Origin: Rhodobacter sp.
GTDB taxonomy: Bacteria > Pseudomonadota > Alphaproteobacteria > Rhodobacterales > Rhodobacteraceae
Assembly (NCBI GenBank): GCA_022340385.1
Contig: JAJDOB010000134.1
Location: 1-42,510 of the forward strand
Length of the DNA stretch: 42,510 bases
Direction of reading: 5' to 3'
Part shown: piece after piece, positions 7,796 to 17,863 of the stretch
Position numbering within the stretch: the first letter of the stretch is position 1
Layout: every line of letters starts with the position of its first letter
Notes under the pieces: generated by a model
Databases searched by the model: none
What the model was told of the DNA's origin: nothing
Seen by the model: only the letters and a program-made list of their open reading frames with translations
Translations under genes and position numbers: made by a program

Positions 7796-8647
7796 ATGCT
7801 GGACGATCAAAACGACATTCACCCGCTGTTTCACGGCGCACCGTCCACGACGGAATTCAAGAAGCTGCGCAAACGCATCGTGCGCGACACGCGCGAAGCG
7901 ATCGAGCAATACGGGATGGTCGAACGCGGGGCGCGCTGGCTGGTGTGCCTCAGCGGTGGCAAGGACAGCTATACCCTGCTGGCGGTGCTGCACGAATTGC
8001 AGTGGCGCGGGCTGCTGCCCGTCGAAATCCTGGCATGCAACCTCGATCAGGGCCAGCCCGGCTTTCCGGCGACCGTGTTGCCTCAATTCCTTGAAAAGAT
8101 GGGCGTTCCGCACCGGATCGAATATCAGGACACCTATTCGATCGTTGTCGACAAGGTTCCTGCCGGGCGCACCTATTGCGCGTTGTGTTCGCGGTTGCGG
8201 CGCGGAAATCTTTACCGGATCGCGCGCGAAGAAGGGTGCAGTGCGGTGGTCCTTGGCCATCACCGCGACGACATGCTGGAAACCTTCATGTTGAACCTGT
8301 TTCACGGCGGGCGGCTGGCCACGATGCCACCGAAACTGGTCAACGAAGAGGGCGATCTGTTCGTCTACCGCCCGCTGGCACATGTGGCAGAGGCCGATTG
8401 CGAGAGATTCGCCCGCGCGATGAACTATCCGATCATTCCCTGCGACCTGTGCGGCAGCCAGGACGGGTTGCAGCGCCAGCAAATCAAGACCTTGCTGGAT
8501 CAGTGGGAAAGCAATCACCCCGGCCGCCGCCAAAAGATGTTTCGCGCCCTGATGAATGCACGCCCCTCGCATCTTCTAGACCCGAAACTCTTTGATTTCG
8601 CAGGGCTTTCGCGCGACCCGGTCAAATTTGATGCAAATTCAAACTAA
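7796..8647 (+). CDS. ttcA: tRNA 2-thiocytidine biosynthesis protein TtcA
   Basis: TtcA thiolates cytidine-32 of several tRNAs, using ATP and an iron-sulfur cluster. The ATP-pyrophosphatase PP-loop SGGKDS is at ~53-58, the cluster cysteines are C128 and C131 in [11 protein letters not shown], and a further CDLCGSQ follows near the C-terminus. [13 protein letters not shown] is also typical. The start [14 protein letters not shown] matches the family N-terminus I recall; an upstream in-frame GTG at 7724 would add 24 unconserved residues. No clear Shine-Dalgarno precedes the chosen ATG. Confidence 0.93.
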   Translation: MLDDQNDIHPLFHGAPSTTEFKKLRKRIVRDTREAIEQYGMVERGARWLVCLSGGKDSYTLLAVLHELQWRGLLPVEILACNLDQGQPGFPATVLPQFLEKMGVPHRIEYQDTYSIVVDKVPAGRTYCALCSRLRRGNLYRIAREEGCSAVVLGHHRDDMLETFMLNLFHGGRLATMPPKLVNEEGDLFVYRPLAHVAEADCERFARAMNYPIIPCDLCGSQDGLQRQQIKTLLDQWESNHPGRRQKMFRALMNARPSHLLDPKLFDFAGLSRDPVKFDANSN

Positions 8648-8749
8648 CTTGCCCGGGCACGTTAACGTTGCGATGACACCTGGCTTCTAGCCTCTGACGC
8701 GATATGCAAGTGCCGTGATGGTGCCTGCCGCCGCCAGGGGGACATCTTA

Positions 8750-10303
8750 ATGCCACACAGCATCGGCCGCTATGCCCGCCACGTTCTGCGCGCCTCGAAA
8801 GAGGCGTTGGTGGGGCCGCAGATTCTGGCGTTCATTCCGGCGATCACGCTGGGCGGGTTCTGGTTCGGCGGCGAAGGTGTGCTGTTGTTCATGGCCATCG
8901 TCTTGCCCGCGCTGTTCGGCCTTGTCGGAATGTTCACCCCGATGCGCGCAACCGCCACCGTGCGCGGCCCGGTCGACCCGATCACCCGCCTGCCCATGCG
9001 CGACGCGGTGATCGCGGCGCTGGACAGGGCATTCTGCACGGAACAGGACACTGGCCTGCGCAGTGCGGCGCTGGTTCTGGAGGTCGATGATTTCGCGACC
9101 TATCGCGACCAGCACGGCGATACCGCGGCGGACCGTATTCTGATGCATATCGGCGAACGGATCGAGGCGCTGCTGCGCGATGGCGACGTAGTCTCGCGGC
9201 TGGAACGTTCGGTGTTTGGCATCGCCCTTGCGCCGGCGCGCCGGGCCGATCTGGAAGGATTGATCCAGATTGCCGCACGCATGCAGTCTGCCATCGCCGA
9301 ACCGATCCTGATCGACAATCTGCGCCTGTTCGTCACTGCCTCGATCGGGTTCTGCGTTCCGCGCCGGGCGTCGGAAAAATCCGGTCTGGTGTGCCTTGAG
9401 GCAGCGGAACACGCGCTGGCGGACGCGCAGGCCAGCGGCACCGCCGCGATCCGGGCCTATGCCGCGCAGCCGCGGCGCAAGCGTGTCGTGCGCGCCGGGC
9501 TGGTGGGCGAAGTTGCCGACGCGCTGGACAGCGGCCAGATCCGGCCGTGGTATCAACCCCAGATCGACACCGACACCGGCGCCGTCAGCGGGATGGAGGC
9601 GCTGGCAAGATGGGAACATCCCGAACGCGGCACGATTCTGCCCGGCGCGTTCCTGCCGGCAATCTCCGCTGCCGGGATGAACACCCGCCTGTCCGAAGTC
9701 ATCCTGTTCAACGCCATGAGCGCGCTTCAGTCCTGGGACAATCGCGGGCTGATCGTGCCCACCGCCGGGGTCAATTTCTCCAGCGACGAACTGTCGGATC
9801 CAAAGCTTTGCGACAAGATCCGCTGGGAACTCGACCGATTTGATCTTGCCCCGGAACGGCTGACCATCGAAGTGCTGGAAACCGTGATCGCCCGATCCTC
9901 CAACGACACGATCACCCGCAATATCGCCCGCCTTGCCGAACTGGGCTGCAAGATCGACCTGGATGATTTCGGCACCGGGCATGCCTCGATCGCCAATATC
10001 CGGCGGTTTTCGGTCGGGCGGATAAAGATCGACCGCTCATTCGTCACCTGCGTCGACAGCGACCGGCAGCAGCAGCAAATGCTGACCGCGATCCTTGAAA
10101 TGGCGGAACGGCTGGATGTCGCGACTCTGGCCGAGGGCGTGGAAACCGCGGCAGAGCATAACCTGCTTTCGCAATTGGGCTGCGGCCATGTGCAGGGCTA
10201 TTCCATTGCCCGCCCGATGCCATTCGACGATGCCTGCGCCTGGCTGACGCAGCATCAGCACCGCGTGATCGAGCCGCCCCGAATTACCGGACGTTCCGTT
10301 TAG
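8750..10303 (+). CDS. GGDEF/EAL protein, probable c-di-GMP phosphodiesterase
   Basis: A 517-residue protein with two N-terminal membrane segments (~25-62), a GGDEF domain (~75-240) and an EAL domain (~250-505). The GGDEF signature is replaced by ERSVF (152-156), so diguanylate cyclase activity is not expected. The EAL half looks intact: E283 of EAL, N342, E374, the DDFGTG pair D405/D406, K426 in RIKIDRSFV, and E462 in EGVET. It should therefore hydrolyse c-di-GMP, with the degenerate GGDEF as a possible GTP-sensing module. GGGGGAC precedes the ATG as RBS. It sits alone between ttcA and yidC. Confidence 0.92.
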   Translation: MPHSIGRYARHVLRASKEALVGPQILAFIPAITLGGFWFGGEGVLLFMAIVLPALFGLVGMFTPMRATATVRGPVDPITRLPMRDAVIAALDRAFCTEQDTGLRSAALVLEVDDFATYRDQHGDTAADRILMHIGERIEALLRDGDVVSRLERSVFGIALAPARRADLEGLIQIAARMQSAIAEPILIDNLRLFVTASIGFCVPRRASEKSGLVCLEAAEHALADAQASGTAAIRAYAAQPRRKRVVRAGLVGEVADALDSGQIRPWYQPQIDTDTGAVSGMEALARWEHPERGTILPGAFLPAISAAGMNTRLSEVILFNAMSALQSWDNRGLIVPTAGVNFSSDELSDPKLCDKIRWELDRFDLAPERLTIEVLETVIARSSNDTITRNIARLAELGCKIDLDDFGTGHASIANIRRFSVGRIKIDRSFVTCVDSDRQQQQMLTAILEMAERLDVATLAEGVETAAEHNLLSQLGCGHVQGYSIARPMPFDDACAWLTQHQHRVIEPPRITGRSV

Positions 10304-10411
10304 GGTTAACCGGCGCATTTGGGCAGGTTCCGGCCCATTGCCCCTTGACCTTTCGCACCCCGGACTGTTGAACCACCCCTGATCTACTCAAAGCAAGGCG
10401 GTGGTCTCCGA

Positions 10412-12238
10412 ATGGACGATCAGAACAAGAATCTCATCCTAGCGACAGTGCTCAGCTTTCTGGTGATTCTGGCGTGGTTCGTTCTGTTCCCGCCGCCAGA
10501 GCCCGCACCCGCGCCGGAACCCGGTGCCACCGTCGAAAGCACCGGCGTCGATGGTACCGCCCTGGCGCCGTCCGCAGATGTCGCCGACGGAGTCGTATCA
10601 CCGGCAGCACCGGAAACCGAAACACCCTCTGCCGCGCCATCCGTCCGCCTGGCCATCGACACGCCGCGTCTCGAAGGATCGGTCGCACTGACCGGGGGGC
10701 GGATCGACGATCTGTCGCTGCGCGATCACAAGGCCGACCTGTCCAAGGACAGTCCGGGCGTGAAACTGCTGAAACCGACCGGAACCGACAGCGCCTATTA
10801 CGCGCTGTTTGGCTGGGCCCCGGGCGGCGATCTGACCTGGGAAGATGTTCCCGGCGTCGATACCGCATGGACCGTGGGCGAAAACACCACGCTTACCCCC
10901 GAGAAACCGCTGCAACTGACCTGGACCAACACCAAGGGCCTGACGTTTTCGCGCACCATCGCCGTGGACGACGACTATCTGTTCACCGTCACGCAATCGG
11001 TGCAGAACGCATCCGGCGCCGAAGTGCGGCTTGCCCCCTACGGAACCCTGCGCCGGCATGGCGAACCCAAGGATCTGACCGGCTTTTTCATTATCCAGGA
11101 AGGCCCGATCCGCCAGTCGGGCGAGGAAATGCTGGAATTCGACTATGGCGATGTTCGGGATTTCGAAAGCGACGAACGCTGGGGCGCGAATGCCGACGTG
11201 ATCGAGGTGGCGGCCAATGGCTGGCTGGGATTCACCGACCACTACTGGATGACGACGCTGGTCCCGGCGGCGGACGAGGCCTTTACCTCGGTCCTGAAAT
11301 ACGACGCCACGACCGATGTCTATTCCGCCGAGGCGCGCCACAAGACCATCAACGTCGCGGCCGGCGCCAGCGGCGGGGTGACCACCCGGCTGTTCGCCGG
11401 CGCAAAGGAATGGGATTCGATTCGCGCCTATCAGGATCAGGGCGGCATCTACAAATTCATCGATTCCATCGACTGGGGCTGGTTTTCCTACCTGACCAAG
11501 CCGATCTTTATCGCGCTGCACTGGTTGCACGGGATGATCGGCAACATGGGCTGGTCGATCATTGCGCTGACCCTGCTGATCAAGGCGATCCTGTTTCCGC
11601 TGGCCTTCAAGTCCTACGTTTCCATGGCCAAGATGAAAGAGCTTCAGCCCCAGATGGAAAAGCTCAAGGAAAAGGCCGGCGACGATCGCCAGAAGCTGCA
11701 AAAGGAAATGATGGCGCTTTACAAGAGGGAAAAGGTGAACCCGGCCTCGGGCTGTCTGCCAATCCTTCTGCAGATCCCGATCTTCTTTTCGCTCTACAAG
11801 ATGATCTTCGTCACCATCGAACTGCGCCACGCCCCCTGGTTCGGCTGGATCAAGGATCTCAGCGCGCCCGACCCAAGTTCTATCTTCAATCTCTTTGGCC
11901 TGCTGCCTTTCGCAGTGCCCGAGCTTGGCTTTTTCGACATCTTCTCGCTTGGCGTCCTGCCGATCCTGCTGGGCATTTCGATGTGGCTGCAGCAAAAGCT
12001 AAACCCGGCCCCGTCGGACCCCACACAGCAGATGATCTTTGCGTGGATGCCGTGGGTGTTCATGTTCATGCTGGGCAGTTTTGCAAGCGGGCTGGTGGTT
12101 TACTGGATCGCCAACAACACGATCACCTTCACCCAGCAGTACCTGATCATGCGCTCGCAGGGCTATCGGCCTGACGTGTTCGGCAACATCAGATCCGGCT
12201 TCAAACGCAAAGCAAAAGAGGCCGGGGGCAAGAAATGA
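10412..12238 (+). CDS. yidC: Membrane protein insertase YidC
   Basis: A 608-residue long-form YidC. It has an N-terminal membrane anchor (LILATVLSFLVILAWFVLF), a Pro/Ala-rich linker, a large periplasmic P1 domain to ~350, and the conserved C-terminal five-helix insertase core. The groove's positive charge is the Lys in LTLLIKAILFPLAFKSY (~391), where E. coli has Arg. The cytoplasmic C1 hairpin MKELQPQMEKLKEK follows, then VNPASGCLPILLQIPIFFSLYK. It inserts inner-membrane proteins alone or with SecYEG. It is first in a chain of overlapping genes with MOSC and yihA. Confidence 0.97.
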   Translation: MDDQNKNLILATVLSFLVILAWFVLFPPPEPAPAPEPGATVESTGVDGTALAPSADVADGVVSPAAPETETPSAAPSVRLAIDTPRLEGSVALTGGRIDDLSLRDHKADLSKDSPGVKLLKPTGTDSAYYALFGWAPGGDLTWEDVPGVDTAWTVGENTTLTPEKPLQLTWTNTKGLTFSRTIAVDDDYLFTVTQSVQNASGAEVRLAPYGTLRRHGEPKDLTGFFIIQEGPIRQSGEEMLEFDYGDVRDFESDERWGANADVIEVAANGWLGFTDHYWMTTLVPAADEAFTSVLKYDATTDVYSAEARHKTINVAAGASGGVTTRLFAGAKEWDSIRAYQDQGGIYKFIDSIDWGWFSYLTKPIFIALHWLHGMIGNMGWSIIALTLLIKAILFPLAFKSYVSMAKMKELQPQMEKLKEKAGDDRQKLQKEMMALYKREKVNPASGCLPILLQIPIFFSLYKMIFVTIELRHAPWFGWIKDLSAPDPSSIFNLFGLLPFAVPELGFFDIFSLGVLPILLGISMWLQQKLNPAPSDPTQQMIFAWMPWVFMFMLGSFASGLVVYWIANNTITFTQQYLIMRSQGYRPDVFGNIRSGFKRKAKEAGGKK

Positions 12239-12978
12239 CCGCCAGCGTCGCCAGCCTGTGGCGACACCCGATCAAATCCCACGGACGCGAGGCATTGTCC
12301 AAGGTCACGCTGACACAAGGCCAGACCATGCCCTGGGACCGCACCTGGGCAGTGGCACATGACGCCTCGAAGGCCACCAATGCGGAATGGTCGCCCTGCG
12401 CGGGATTTTCACGCGTGGCCAAGGCGCCCGCGCTGATGGCGATCACCGCGACCCTGGATCAGGCCAGCGAAACGCTGACCCTGCGCCATCCCGACCGGCC
12501 CGATCTGACATTTCAGCCAGACAACCAGCCCGAACGCCTGATCGACTGGGTGCGCCCGCTGATGCCGGAAAACCGCGCCGCATCCACCCGCATCGTGCGG
12601 GTGCCGGGGCGCGGCATGACCGACAGCGATTTCCCGTCCGTCACCCTGTGCAACCACAATTCGCACCGCGCCGTCGAACAGCGCGTCGGACATGACCTGT
12701 CGATCCACCGCTGGCGCGGCAATGTCTGGATCGACGGGCTTGGCCCGTGGGAAGAATTCGAGTGGCTAGACCGTGACATTCGCATCGGCGGCGCGGTGCT
12801 GCGCCCGCGCGAACGCACCGACCGCTGCGTCGCCACCACCGCCAACCCCAAAACCGGTGGTCGCGACGCCGACACGCTAGGGGCGCTGGAACACTGGGGC
12901 CATCAGGATTTCAGCGTTCGCGCCGAGGTGATCGAGGGCGGCGAGATTCGGCTTGGCGACCCGGTGGAACCGCTGTGA
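12235..12978 (+). CDS. MOSC domain-containing protein
   Basis: A 247-residue protein with an N-terminal MOSC beta-barrel start (SLWRHPIKSHGRE, as in the MOSC_N motif YPIKS) and a C-terminal MOSC domain. The conserved cysteine is in ERTDRCVATTANPKTG, the proposed sulfur- or molybdenum-cofactor-handling site. The start overlaps the yidC stop (ATGA), and the stop overlaps the next start (TGATG). The family includes mARC/YcbX-like and cofactor sulfurase proteins; the substrate here is unknown. Confidence 0.9.
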   Translation: MTASVASLWRHPIKSHGREALSKVTLTQGQTMPWDRTWAVAHDASKATNAEWSPCAGFSRVAKAPALMAITATLDQASETLTLRHPDRPDLTFQPDNQPERLIDWVRPLMPENRAASTRIVRVPGRGMTDSDFPSVTLCNHNSHRAVEQRVGHDLSIHRWRGNVWIDGLGPWEEFEWLDRDIRIGGAVLRPRERTDRCVATTANPKTGGRDADTLGALEHWGHQDFSVRAEVIEGGEIRLGDPVEPL

Positions 12979-13628
12979 TGCAGCCCGCCTTTCCCGAAAC
13001 GCCGCCCCCCGACGCGGATGCGCGCGAAGCTGGCCGGCTGCTGTTCGCGCAGACGACCGAGTTCCTGAAAGGCGTCGTTGCGATGGACGGCCTGCCCCCG
13101 GCGGACCGGGTCGAGGTCTGCTTTGCCGGGCGATCCAACGTGGGCAAGTCGACGCTTATCAACGCGCTGACCGGCCGCAAGGCGCTGGCGCGGGCTTCCA
13201 ACACGCCGGGGCGCACGCAGGAAATCAATTTTTTCACGCTGACGGACGCGTTCTATCTGGTCGACCTTCCCGGATATGGCTTTGCCAACGCGCCGGTGCC
13301 GGTGGTCGAAAAATGGCAACGCCTGTTGCGCGCCTACCTGACCGGGCGGCCCACCCTGCGCCGTGCCTTCGTGCTGGTTGACGCACGCCACGGCGTGAAA
13401 CCCCCGGATCAGGAAATCATGGCAATGCTCGACAAGGCCGCCGTGACCTTTCAGGTGGTGATGACCAAGACCGACAAGATGAAGGTGGCCGAACTGGAAA
13501 AGGTCATGGCCGGTGTCCGCGCCGATCTTGCAAGGCACCCCGCCGCCTTCCCCGAGATCGTGCTGACCTCCTCGGAAAAGGGTGTCGGCATTGAAACGCT
13601 GCGCGCCATCATCGCCGGGATCGAATAG
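12978..13628 (+). CDS. yihA: Ribosome biogenesis GTPase YihA/YsxC (EngB)
   Basis: A 216-residue TRAFAC GTPase needed for late 50S assembly. G1 is AGRSNVGKSTLINAL (~50-64), G2 is NTPGRTQEINFF, G3 is DLPGYGFANAP, and G4 is TKTDKMK; the C-terminal TSSEKGVGIE is the G5 region. The ATG is overlapped by the preceding MOSC stop (TGATG). A GTG three bases earlier is an alternative. Confidence 0.96.
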   Translation: MQPAFPETPPPDADAREAGRLLFAQTTEFLKGVVAMDGLPPADRVEVCFAGRSNVGKSTLINALTGRKALARASNTPGRTQEINFFTLTDAFYLVDLPGYGFANAPVPVVEKWQRLLRAYLTGRPTLRRAFVLVDARHGVKPPDQEIMAMLDKAAVTFQVVMTKTDKMKVAELEKVMAGVRADLARHPAAFPEIVLTSSEKGVGIETLRAIIAGIE

Positions 13629-13685
13629 CACGGCTTGAGCGTGGCGCCCGTTGGCCCTATCAGGGTGGCCGAACGAGGATCTCAC

Positions 13686-14546
13686 ATGAAAACCCGAGAC
13701 ATGAATCAGGACTGGATCGCCACCGCCCGCACGCTGAACCAGGCTTTGCCGTATCTGAAACGATACGAGGGCGCGACCGTGGTCATCAAACTGGGCGGCC
13801 ACGCCATGGGCAGCGACGAGGCGATGCAAAGCTTTGCCCGCGACGTGGTGCTGATGAGCCAGGTAGGGGTTCATCCGGTGATCGTGCATGGCGGCGGTCC
13901 GATGATCAACGATCTGCTGGCGCGGCTGGACATCAAATCCGACTTCGTGAATGGCAAGCGGGTAACCGACGAGGCCACGGTCGAGATTGTCGAAATGGTG
14001 CTGTCGGGGCGGGTCAACAAGCGCATCGTGCAGGCGATCAACGCCGAGGGCGGGCGCGCGGTCGGCCTGTCGGGCAAGGACGCCAATCTGATGATCTGCG
14101 ACCAGACCGACCCGGCCCTTGGCTTTGTCGGCACACCTTCAGACATGAACCCCCGCGTTTTACGCCAACTGGCGGAAACCGGCACGATTCCGGTGATCGC
14201 GCCGATTGGCGCCGGGCGCAACGGCGAGACCTTCAATGTCAACGGCGACACGGCCGCGGGCGCGATTGCCGCGGCGCTGAAGGCCGACCGGCTGCTGCTG
14301 CTGACCGACGTGGCAGGGGTGAAGGATAGCAACGGCAATGTCCTGACAGAGATGACGGCCGACCAGGTGCGCCAACTGACCGCCGATGGCGTGATTGCCG
14401 GCGGCATGATCCCGAAGACCGAAACCGCGCTGGATGCGATGGCGGGCGGGGTTCGCGCCGTGGTCATCCTGGACGGTCGCGTGCCGAACGCCTGTCTGCT
14501 TGAACTGTTCACAAATCATGGCGCCGGTTCGCTGATCAAGGGCTAA
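13686..14546 (+). CDS. argB: Acetylglutamate kinase
   Basis: ArgB phosphorylates N-acetyl-L-glutamate, the second step of arginine synthesis. The 286-residue amino-acid-kinase fold shows the ATP-side motif [10 protein letters not shown], the substrate loop [22 protein letters not shown], and [14 protein letters not shown] near the C-terminus. The start [12 protein letters not shown] is preferred over an upstream in-frame codon because GAGGAT lies at proper spacing. It is 57 bases after yihA and 5 bases before the ferredoxin-like gene. Confidence 0.96.
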   Translation: MKTRDMNQDWIATARTLNQALPYLKRYEGATVVIKLGGHAMGSDEAMQSFARDVVLMSQVGVHPVIVHGGGPMINDLLARLDIKSDFVNGKRVTDEATVEIVEMVLSGRVNKRIVQAINAEGGRAVGLSGKDANLMICDQTDPALGFVGTPSDMNPRVLRQLAETGTIPVIAPIGAGRNGETFNVNGDTAAGAIAAALKADRLLLLTDVAGVKDSNGNVLTEMTADQVRQLTADGVIAGGMIPKTETALDAMAGGVRAVVILDGRVPNACLLELFTNHGAGSLIKG

Positions 14547-14551
14547 GGCAG

Positions 14552-15217
14552 ATGCCGCCGGAGCCGGGATATGACGGCCTGCTGAACGCCTGCCGCGCTG
14601 TGCAGCTTGACATACTCGGCGCCTTCCACCCCGAGCCCGGCGACAAGACCCCCGACGGGTGCGGCACACTGGTTCTGCTGGGACCGCGCGAACCCGGGTT
14701 CTGGGCCGCGTTCACGCAAAGCCCGGAATACCGCGCTGGAACGGCGCATCCGCTGGACCGCTGGTCAGACCGCATCATCCGCGCGCTGGCCGCCAGGGTG
14801 CAGGCCGGGGCGCTGTTTCCCTTCGGCGGCCCGCCCTATCAGCCGTTCATCGCCTGGGCGCTTCGGTCGGGCCGTGCGTGGCAGTCCCCTGCCGGGCCGC
14901 TGGTACATGACAGCGCGGGCATGATGGTTTCCTATCGCGGCGCGCTGGCCCTGCGGGAACGGATGCCGCTGCCCGAACTGCCGCTGTGCCCCTGTGACAC
15001 CTGCGCGGACCGGTCATGCGTATCCACCTGCCCTGTCGGCGCGTTGCGCCGCGATAAGGGCTATGATGTTGCCGCCTGTCATAGCTATCTTGACACGGAT
15101 GCAGGAACCGATTGCATGACACGCGGCTGCCGTGCCCGCCGCGCCTGCCCGGTTTCGAAGAATTACGGCCGGTTGGAACCGCAATCGGCGTTTCACATGA
15201 AGGCGTTTCATCCATGA
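14552..15217 (+). CDS. Ferredoxin-like iron-sulfur protein
   Basis: A 221-residue protein whose C-terminal third binds iron-sulfur clusters. C148-x2-C151-x4-C156-x3-C160-P comes first, and a second set C188-x4-C193-x5-C199-P follows, with an extra Cys176. The N-terminal ~140 residues resemble the non-corrinoid part of QueG-like epoxyqueuosine reductases only loosely, and the protein is far too short to be QueG. It is coupled to the histidine-phosphatase gene by an ATGA overlap. The redox partner and reaction are unknown. Confidence 0.8.
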   Translation: MPPEPGYDGLLNACRAVQLDILGAFHPEPGDKTPDGCGTLVLLGPREPGFWAAFTQSPEYRAGTAHPLDRWSDRIIRALAARVQAGALFPFGGPPYQPFIAWALRSGRAWQSPAGPLVHDSAGMMVSYRGALALRERMPLPELPLCPCDTCADRSCVSTCPVGALRRDKGYDVAACHSYLDTDAGTDCMTRGCRARRACPVSKNYGRLEPQSAFHMKAFHP

Positions 15218-15720
15218 CCCTGCGGCTGATCCTGACCCGCCATGCCAAATCCAGCTGGGACATGCCGGCAACCGGCGATCATGACCGTCCGCTGAACGCG
15301 CGCGGGCGAGAGGCAGCGCAGGCCATCGGCCAATGGCTTGCCGACAATGGCTATGCTCCCGATCTGGTGCTGTCCTCGGACGCAGCGCGCACCCGGGAAA
15401 CATGGGCGTTGATGGCGGCATCATTCGCCACAGCGCCAAAAGTGGAATGGATCGCAGACCTCTATCACGCCTCGGCAAAGACAATGCTGAACGTGCTTCG
15501 TGCCGGCGGTGGCGACGCGAAATCGGTTCTGATGCTGGGCCACAACCCGGGGATTGCAGGCTTTGCCGGGATGCTGGTCGAAACCCCGCCGGCGAACCCG
15601 CGATTCCGCGACTACCCGACGGCGGCAACGACGGTGATGGATTTCGCGGTCGAGAACTGGCGCGCCGCCGACTGGGGCGGCGGCACGGTGGTGGATTTCG
15701 TGGTTCCAAAAGAGATTTGA
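15214..15720 (+). CDS. SixA-type histidine phosphatase
   Basis: A 168-residue member of the histidine phosphatase superfamily. The catalytic RH motif is in LILTRHAKSSWD, the partner Arg is in SSDAARTRETW, and the second His is in LMLGHNPGIAGF. This size and motif set match phosphohistidine phosphatase SixA. The start overlaps the upstream stop (ATGA). It closes the yidC-to-phosphatase run and faces the end of bztD. Confidence 0.9.
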   Translation: MTLRLILTRHAKSSWDMPATGDHDRPLNARGREAAQAIGQWLADNGYAPDLVLSSDAARTRETWALMAASFATAPKVEWIADLYHASAKTMLNVLRAGGGDAKSVLMLGHNPGIAGFAGMLVETPPANPRFRDYPTAATTVMDFAVENWRAADWGGGTVVDFVVPKEI

Positions 15721-15724
15721 GGCC

Positions 15725-15754
15725 AGGCCGTCCCGGACACAACCGGAACGGCCT
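15725..15754. terminator. Hairpin between convergent genes
   Basis: AGGCCGTCCCGG and CCGGAACGGCCT form a 12-base stem with one mismatch around the loop ACACAA. It fills the 40-base gap between the phosphatase and bztD stops. There is no U-tract on either side, so it is a likely bidirectional 3'-end structure rather than a classical intrinsic terminator. Confidence 0.5.
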
Positions 15755-15760
15755 GAATGT

Positions 15761-16552
15761 CTAATGCCCCAGGATCTGGCTGAGGAACAGTTGCGTGCGT
15801 TCCGATTTGGGGTTGTTGAAGAACTCTTCGGGATCGTTCTGTTCGACGATCTGACCCTGATCCATGAAAATGACCCGGTTGGCCACCTGCCGTGCAAAGC
15901 CCATCTCGTGGGTCACACACAGCATCGTCATGCCCTCCTCGGCAAGCTCGATCATGGTGTCCAGCACTTCCTTGATCATTTCCGGGTCAAGCGCCGAGGT
16001 CGGTTCGTCAAACAGCATGATCCGCGGCTTCATGCACAGCGAACGCGCAATCGCCACGCGCTGCTGCTGCCCACCAGAAAGTTGCCCGGGATATTTCATC
16101 GCCTGTTCGGGAATCTTGACCTTTTCCAGGAAATGCATCGCCGTGGCCTCGGCCTCCTTGCGCGGTTCCTTGCGGACCCAGATCGGCGCCAGCGTGCAGT
16201 TCTCCAGGATCGTAAGATGCGGGAACAGGTTGAAATGCTGAAAGCACATGCCAACCTCTGACCGGATCTTGTCGATATTCTTCAGGTCCGATGTCAGTTC
16301 GGTCCCGTCGACGATGATCTGCCCCTGCTGGTGCTCTTCCAGCCGGTTGATGCAGCGGATCAGCGTCGATTTTCCGGAACCGGATGGCCCGCAGATGACG
16401 ATGCGCTCGCCCCGCTGCACGGTCAGGTCGATATCGCGCAGCACATGGAACGACCCGTACCACTTGTTCATATTGGTGATCTGAATCGCGATCTCGTCAG
16501 ACACCTTCATGGCGGCCCGGTTCACTTCGCGATCAGTTGCTAGTTCAGACAT
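15761..16552 (-). CDS. bztD: Amino-acid ABC transporter ATPase (BztD/AapP type)
   Basis: A 263-residue nucleotide-binding subunit of a polar amino-acid uptake system. Walker A is [10 protein letters not shown], the Q-loop is in [10 protein letters not shown], the signature is [15 protein letters not shown], Walker B is [13 protein letters not shown], and the switch His is in VTHEMGFAR. It lies 11 bases downstream of bztC. In Rhodobacter capsulatus the Bzt system takes up glutamate, glutamine, aspartate and asparagine, and the gene order here is the same. Confidence 0.93.
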   Translation of the reverse strand: MSELATDREVNRAAMKVSDEIAIQITNMNKWYGSFHVLRDIDLTVQRGERIVICGPSGSGKSTLIRCINRLEEHQQGQIIVDGTELTSDLKNIDKIRSEVGMCFQHFNLFPHLTILENCTLAPIWVRKEPRKEAEATAMHFLEKVKIPEQAMKYPGQLSGGQQQRVAIARSLCMKPRIMLFDEPTSALDPEMIKEVLDTMIELAEEGMTMLCVTHEMGFARQVANRVIFMDQGQIVEQNDPEEFFNNPKSERTQLFLSQILGH

Positions 16553-16563
16553 TCCTGTCTCCT

Positions 16564-17862
16564 TTAGTGGGTCGTCTTGAGGCGACGCTCAAGATACATC
16601 GAATAGCGCGACATCGAGAAACAGAAGATGAAGAACAGGAACGCGATGAACGCGAACAGTTCCCAGTAGATTCCGTTCCAGTCAGAATCCGCGCGAATTG
16701 CGGTTGCAAGGCCAAGCGGGTCGAGCAGGCCGATGATGCTGACCAGCGTCGTATCCTTGAAAACGCCGATGAACGTGCTGACGATGCCGGGGATCGAGAT
16801 CTTCAGCGCCTGCGGCATGATGATCAGCCGCTGGCTTTGCCAATAGTCCAGCCCCAGCGAGTCGGCGCCTTCGTACTGGCCCTTCGGCAGCGCGGCGAGC
16901 CCGCCCCGGACCACCTCTGCCATGTAGGCGGAGGCAAACAGCGTCACCATGATCAGCACCCGAAGGATGATGTCGAACTCGGTGCCCGGCGGCAGGAAGA
17001 TGTTCAGCAGGGTCGAGGCCACGAACAGCAGCGTGATCAGCGGCACACCCCGGATGAACTCGATGAAACCGACGCAGATCGCCTTGACGATCAGCAGATC
17101 GGACTGGCGCCCAAGCGCCAGCACGATACCGATGGGCAGGCTGCAGCCGATGGCAACCACCCCGATCAGGATCGACAACATGAAACCGCCGAAGTTGCGG
17201 CTGATTACCGGTTCAAGCCCGATGTTCAACACGCTGCCAAGCGCACCGGCCAGCGGACCGACCAGGAACAGCCACCAGATCACGCTGGCAAGGACCGCGA
17301 TGATCAGCGACGCCAGCGAACCGACGATGGGCAACAGGAATCTTTGCGCGAAAAAGCCGATCGCCAGACCCGCAGCCACCAAAAGCGGCCCCCAGATCGT
17401 TCCGCCCCACATCAGCCAGGGCATCACGAACGGATAGACCGCCGTCACGTAAAAGAACTTGCGCGGCGCGCCGGGAAACAGAACCGGCGCGACGGCGACG
17501 ATCAGCAGCACGAATGCCAGGACCGGCCGCCAGTAAAGCTCTGACGGGTAGAACCCGAACAGCAGTTGCACCCAGCGTTCCTTTATCACCGCCCAGCAGG
17601 CGTGACCGCTGGTTTCGCCCCAGGTCGCTTCCATGATTTCGCGGCATTCATTCAGCGAGGATGCATGCCACACCGAAAGGAACATCCACGGCAAAACGCC
17701 CGACAGAACGAAATAGACCGCGAGAAGCCCCAGGATCGTCAGGACCGAGTTGAACCACCCCGAAAACAGATTGGCTCTGGCCCAGCCGATGGCACCCACC
17801 GCGGTTACCGGTGGTGCCTTTTGCGGCAGCATCTCTGTGCGGACAAATGATGTATCTGACAT
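16564..17862 (-). CDS. bztC: Amino-acid ABC transporter permease (BztC/AapM type)
   Basis: A 432-residue permease with an N-terminal extension of extra membrane helices before the HisM-like domain, the size typical of BztC/AapM. The EAA-loop region [22 protein letters not shown] contacts the ATPase; PKGQYEGA precedes it. The start [12 protein letters not shown] is chosen because the codon sits one base after the bztB stop. An upstream in-frame Met lies within bztB. Confidence 0.92.
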   Translation of the reverse strand: MSDTSFVRTEMLPQKAPPVTAVGAIGWARANLFSGWFNSVLTILGLLAVYFVLSGVLPWMFLSVWHASSLNECREIMEATWGETSGHACWAVIKERWVQLLFGFYPSELYWRPVLAFVLLIVAVAPVLFPGAPRKFFYVTAVYPFVMPWLMWGGTIWGPLLVAAGLAIGFFAQRFLLPIVGSLASLIIAVLASVIWWLFLVGPLAGALGSVLNIGLEPVISRNFGGFMLSILIGVVAIGCSLPIGIVLALGRQSDLLIVKAICVGFIEFIRGVPLITLLFVASTLLNIFLPPGTEFDIILRVLIMVTLFASAYMAEVVRGGLAALPKGQYEGADSLGLDYWQSQRLIIMPQALKISIPGIVSTFIGVFKDTTLVSIIGLLDPLGLATAIRADSDWNGIYWELFAFIAFLFFIFCFSMSRYSMYLERRLKTTH

Positions 17863-17863
17863 T

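Noticed and set aside
8747-9982. Long open frame antisense to the GGDEF/EAL gene
   Set aside because: It is shadowed by a gene with full EAL active-site residues and a good RBS.
10304-10411. Promoter before yidC (TTGACC near 10345)
   Set aside because: No matching -10 at normal spacing was found.
10598-11995. Long open frame antisense to yidC
   Set aside because: It lies wholly opposite a strongly conserved gene, has His/Gln/Arg-rich shadow composition typical of GC-rich DNA and no recognisable domain.
14552-15217. Calling the ferredoxin-like protein QueG
   Set aside because: It is far too short, lacks the HEAT-like C-terminus, and the cysteine spacing differs.
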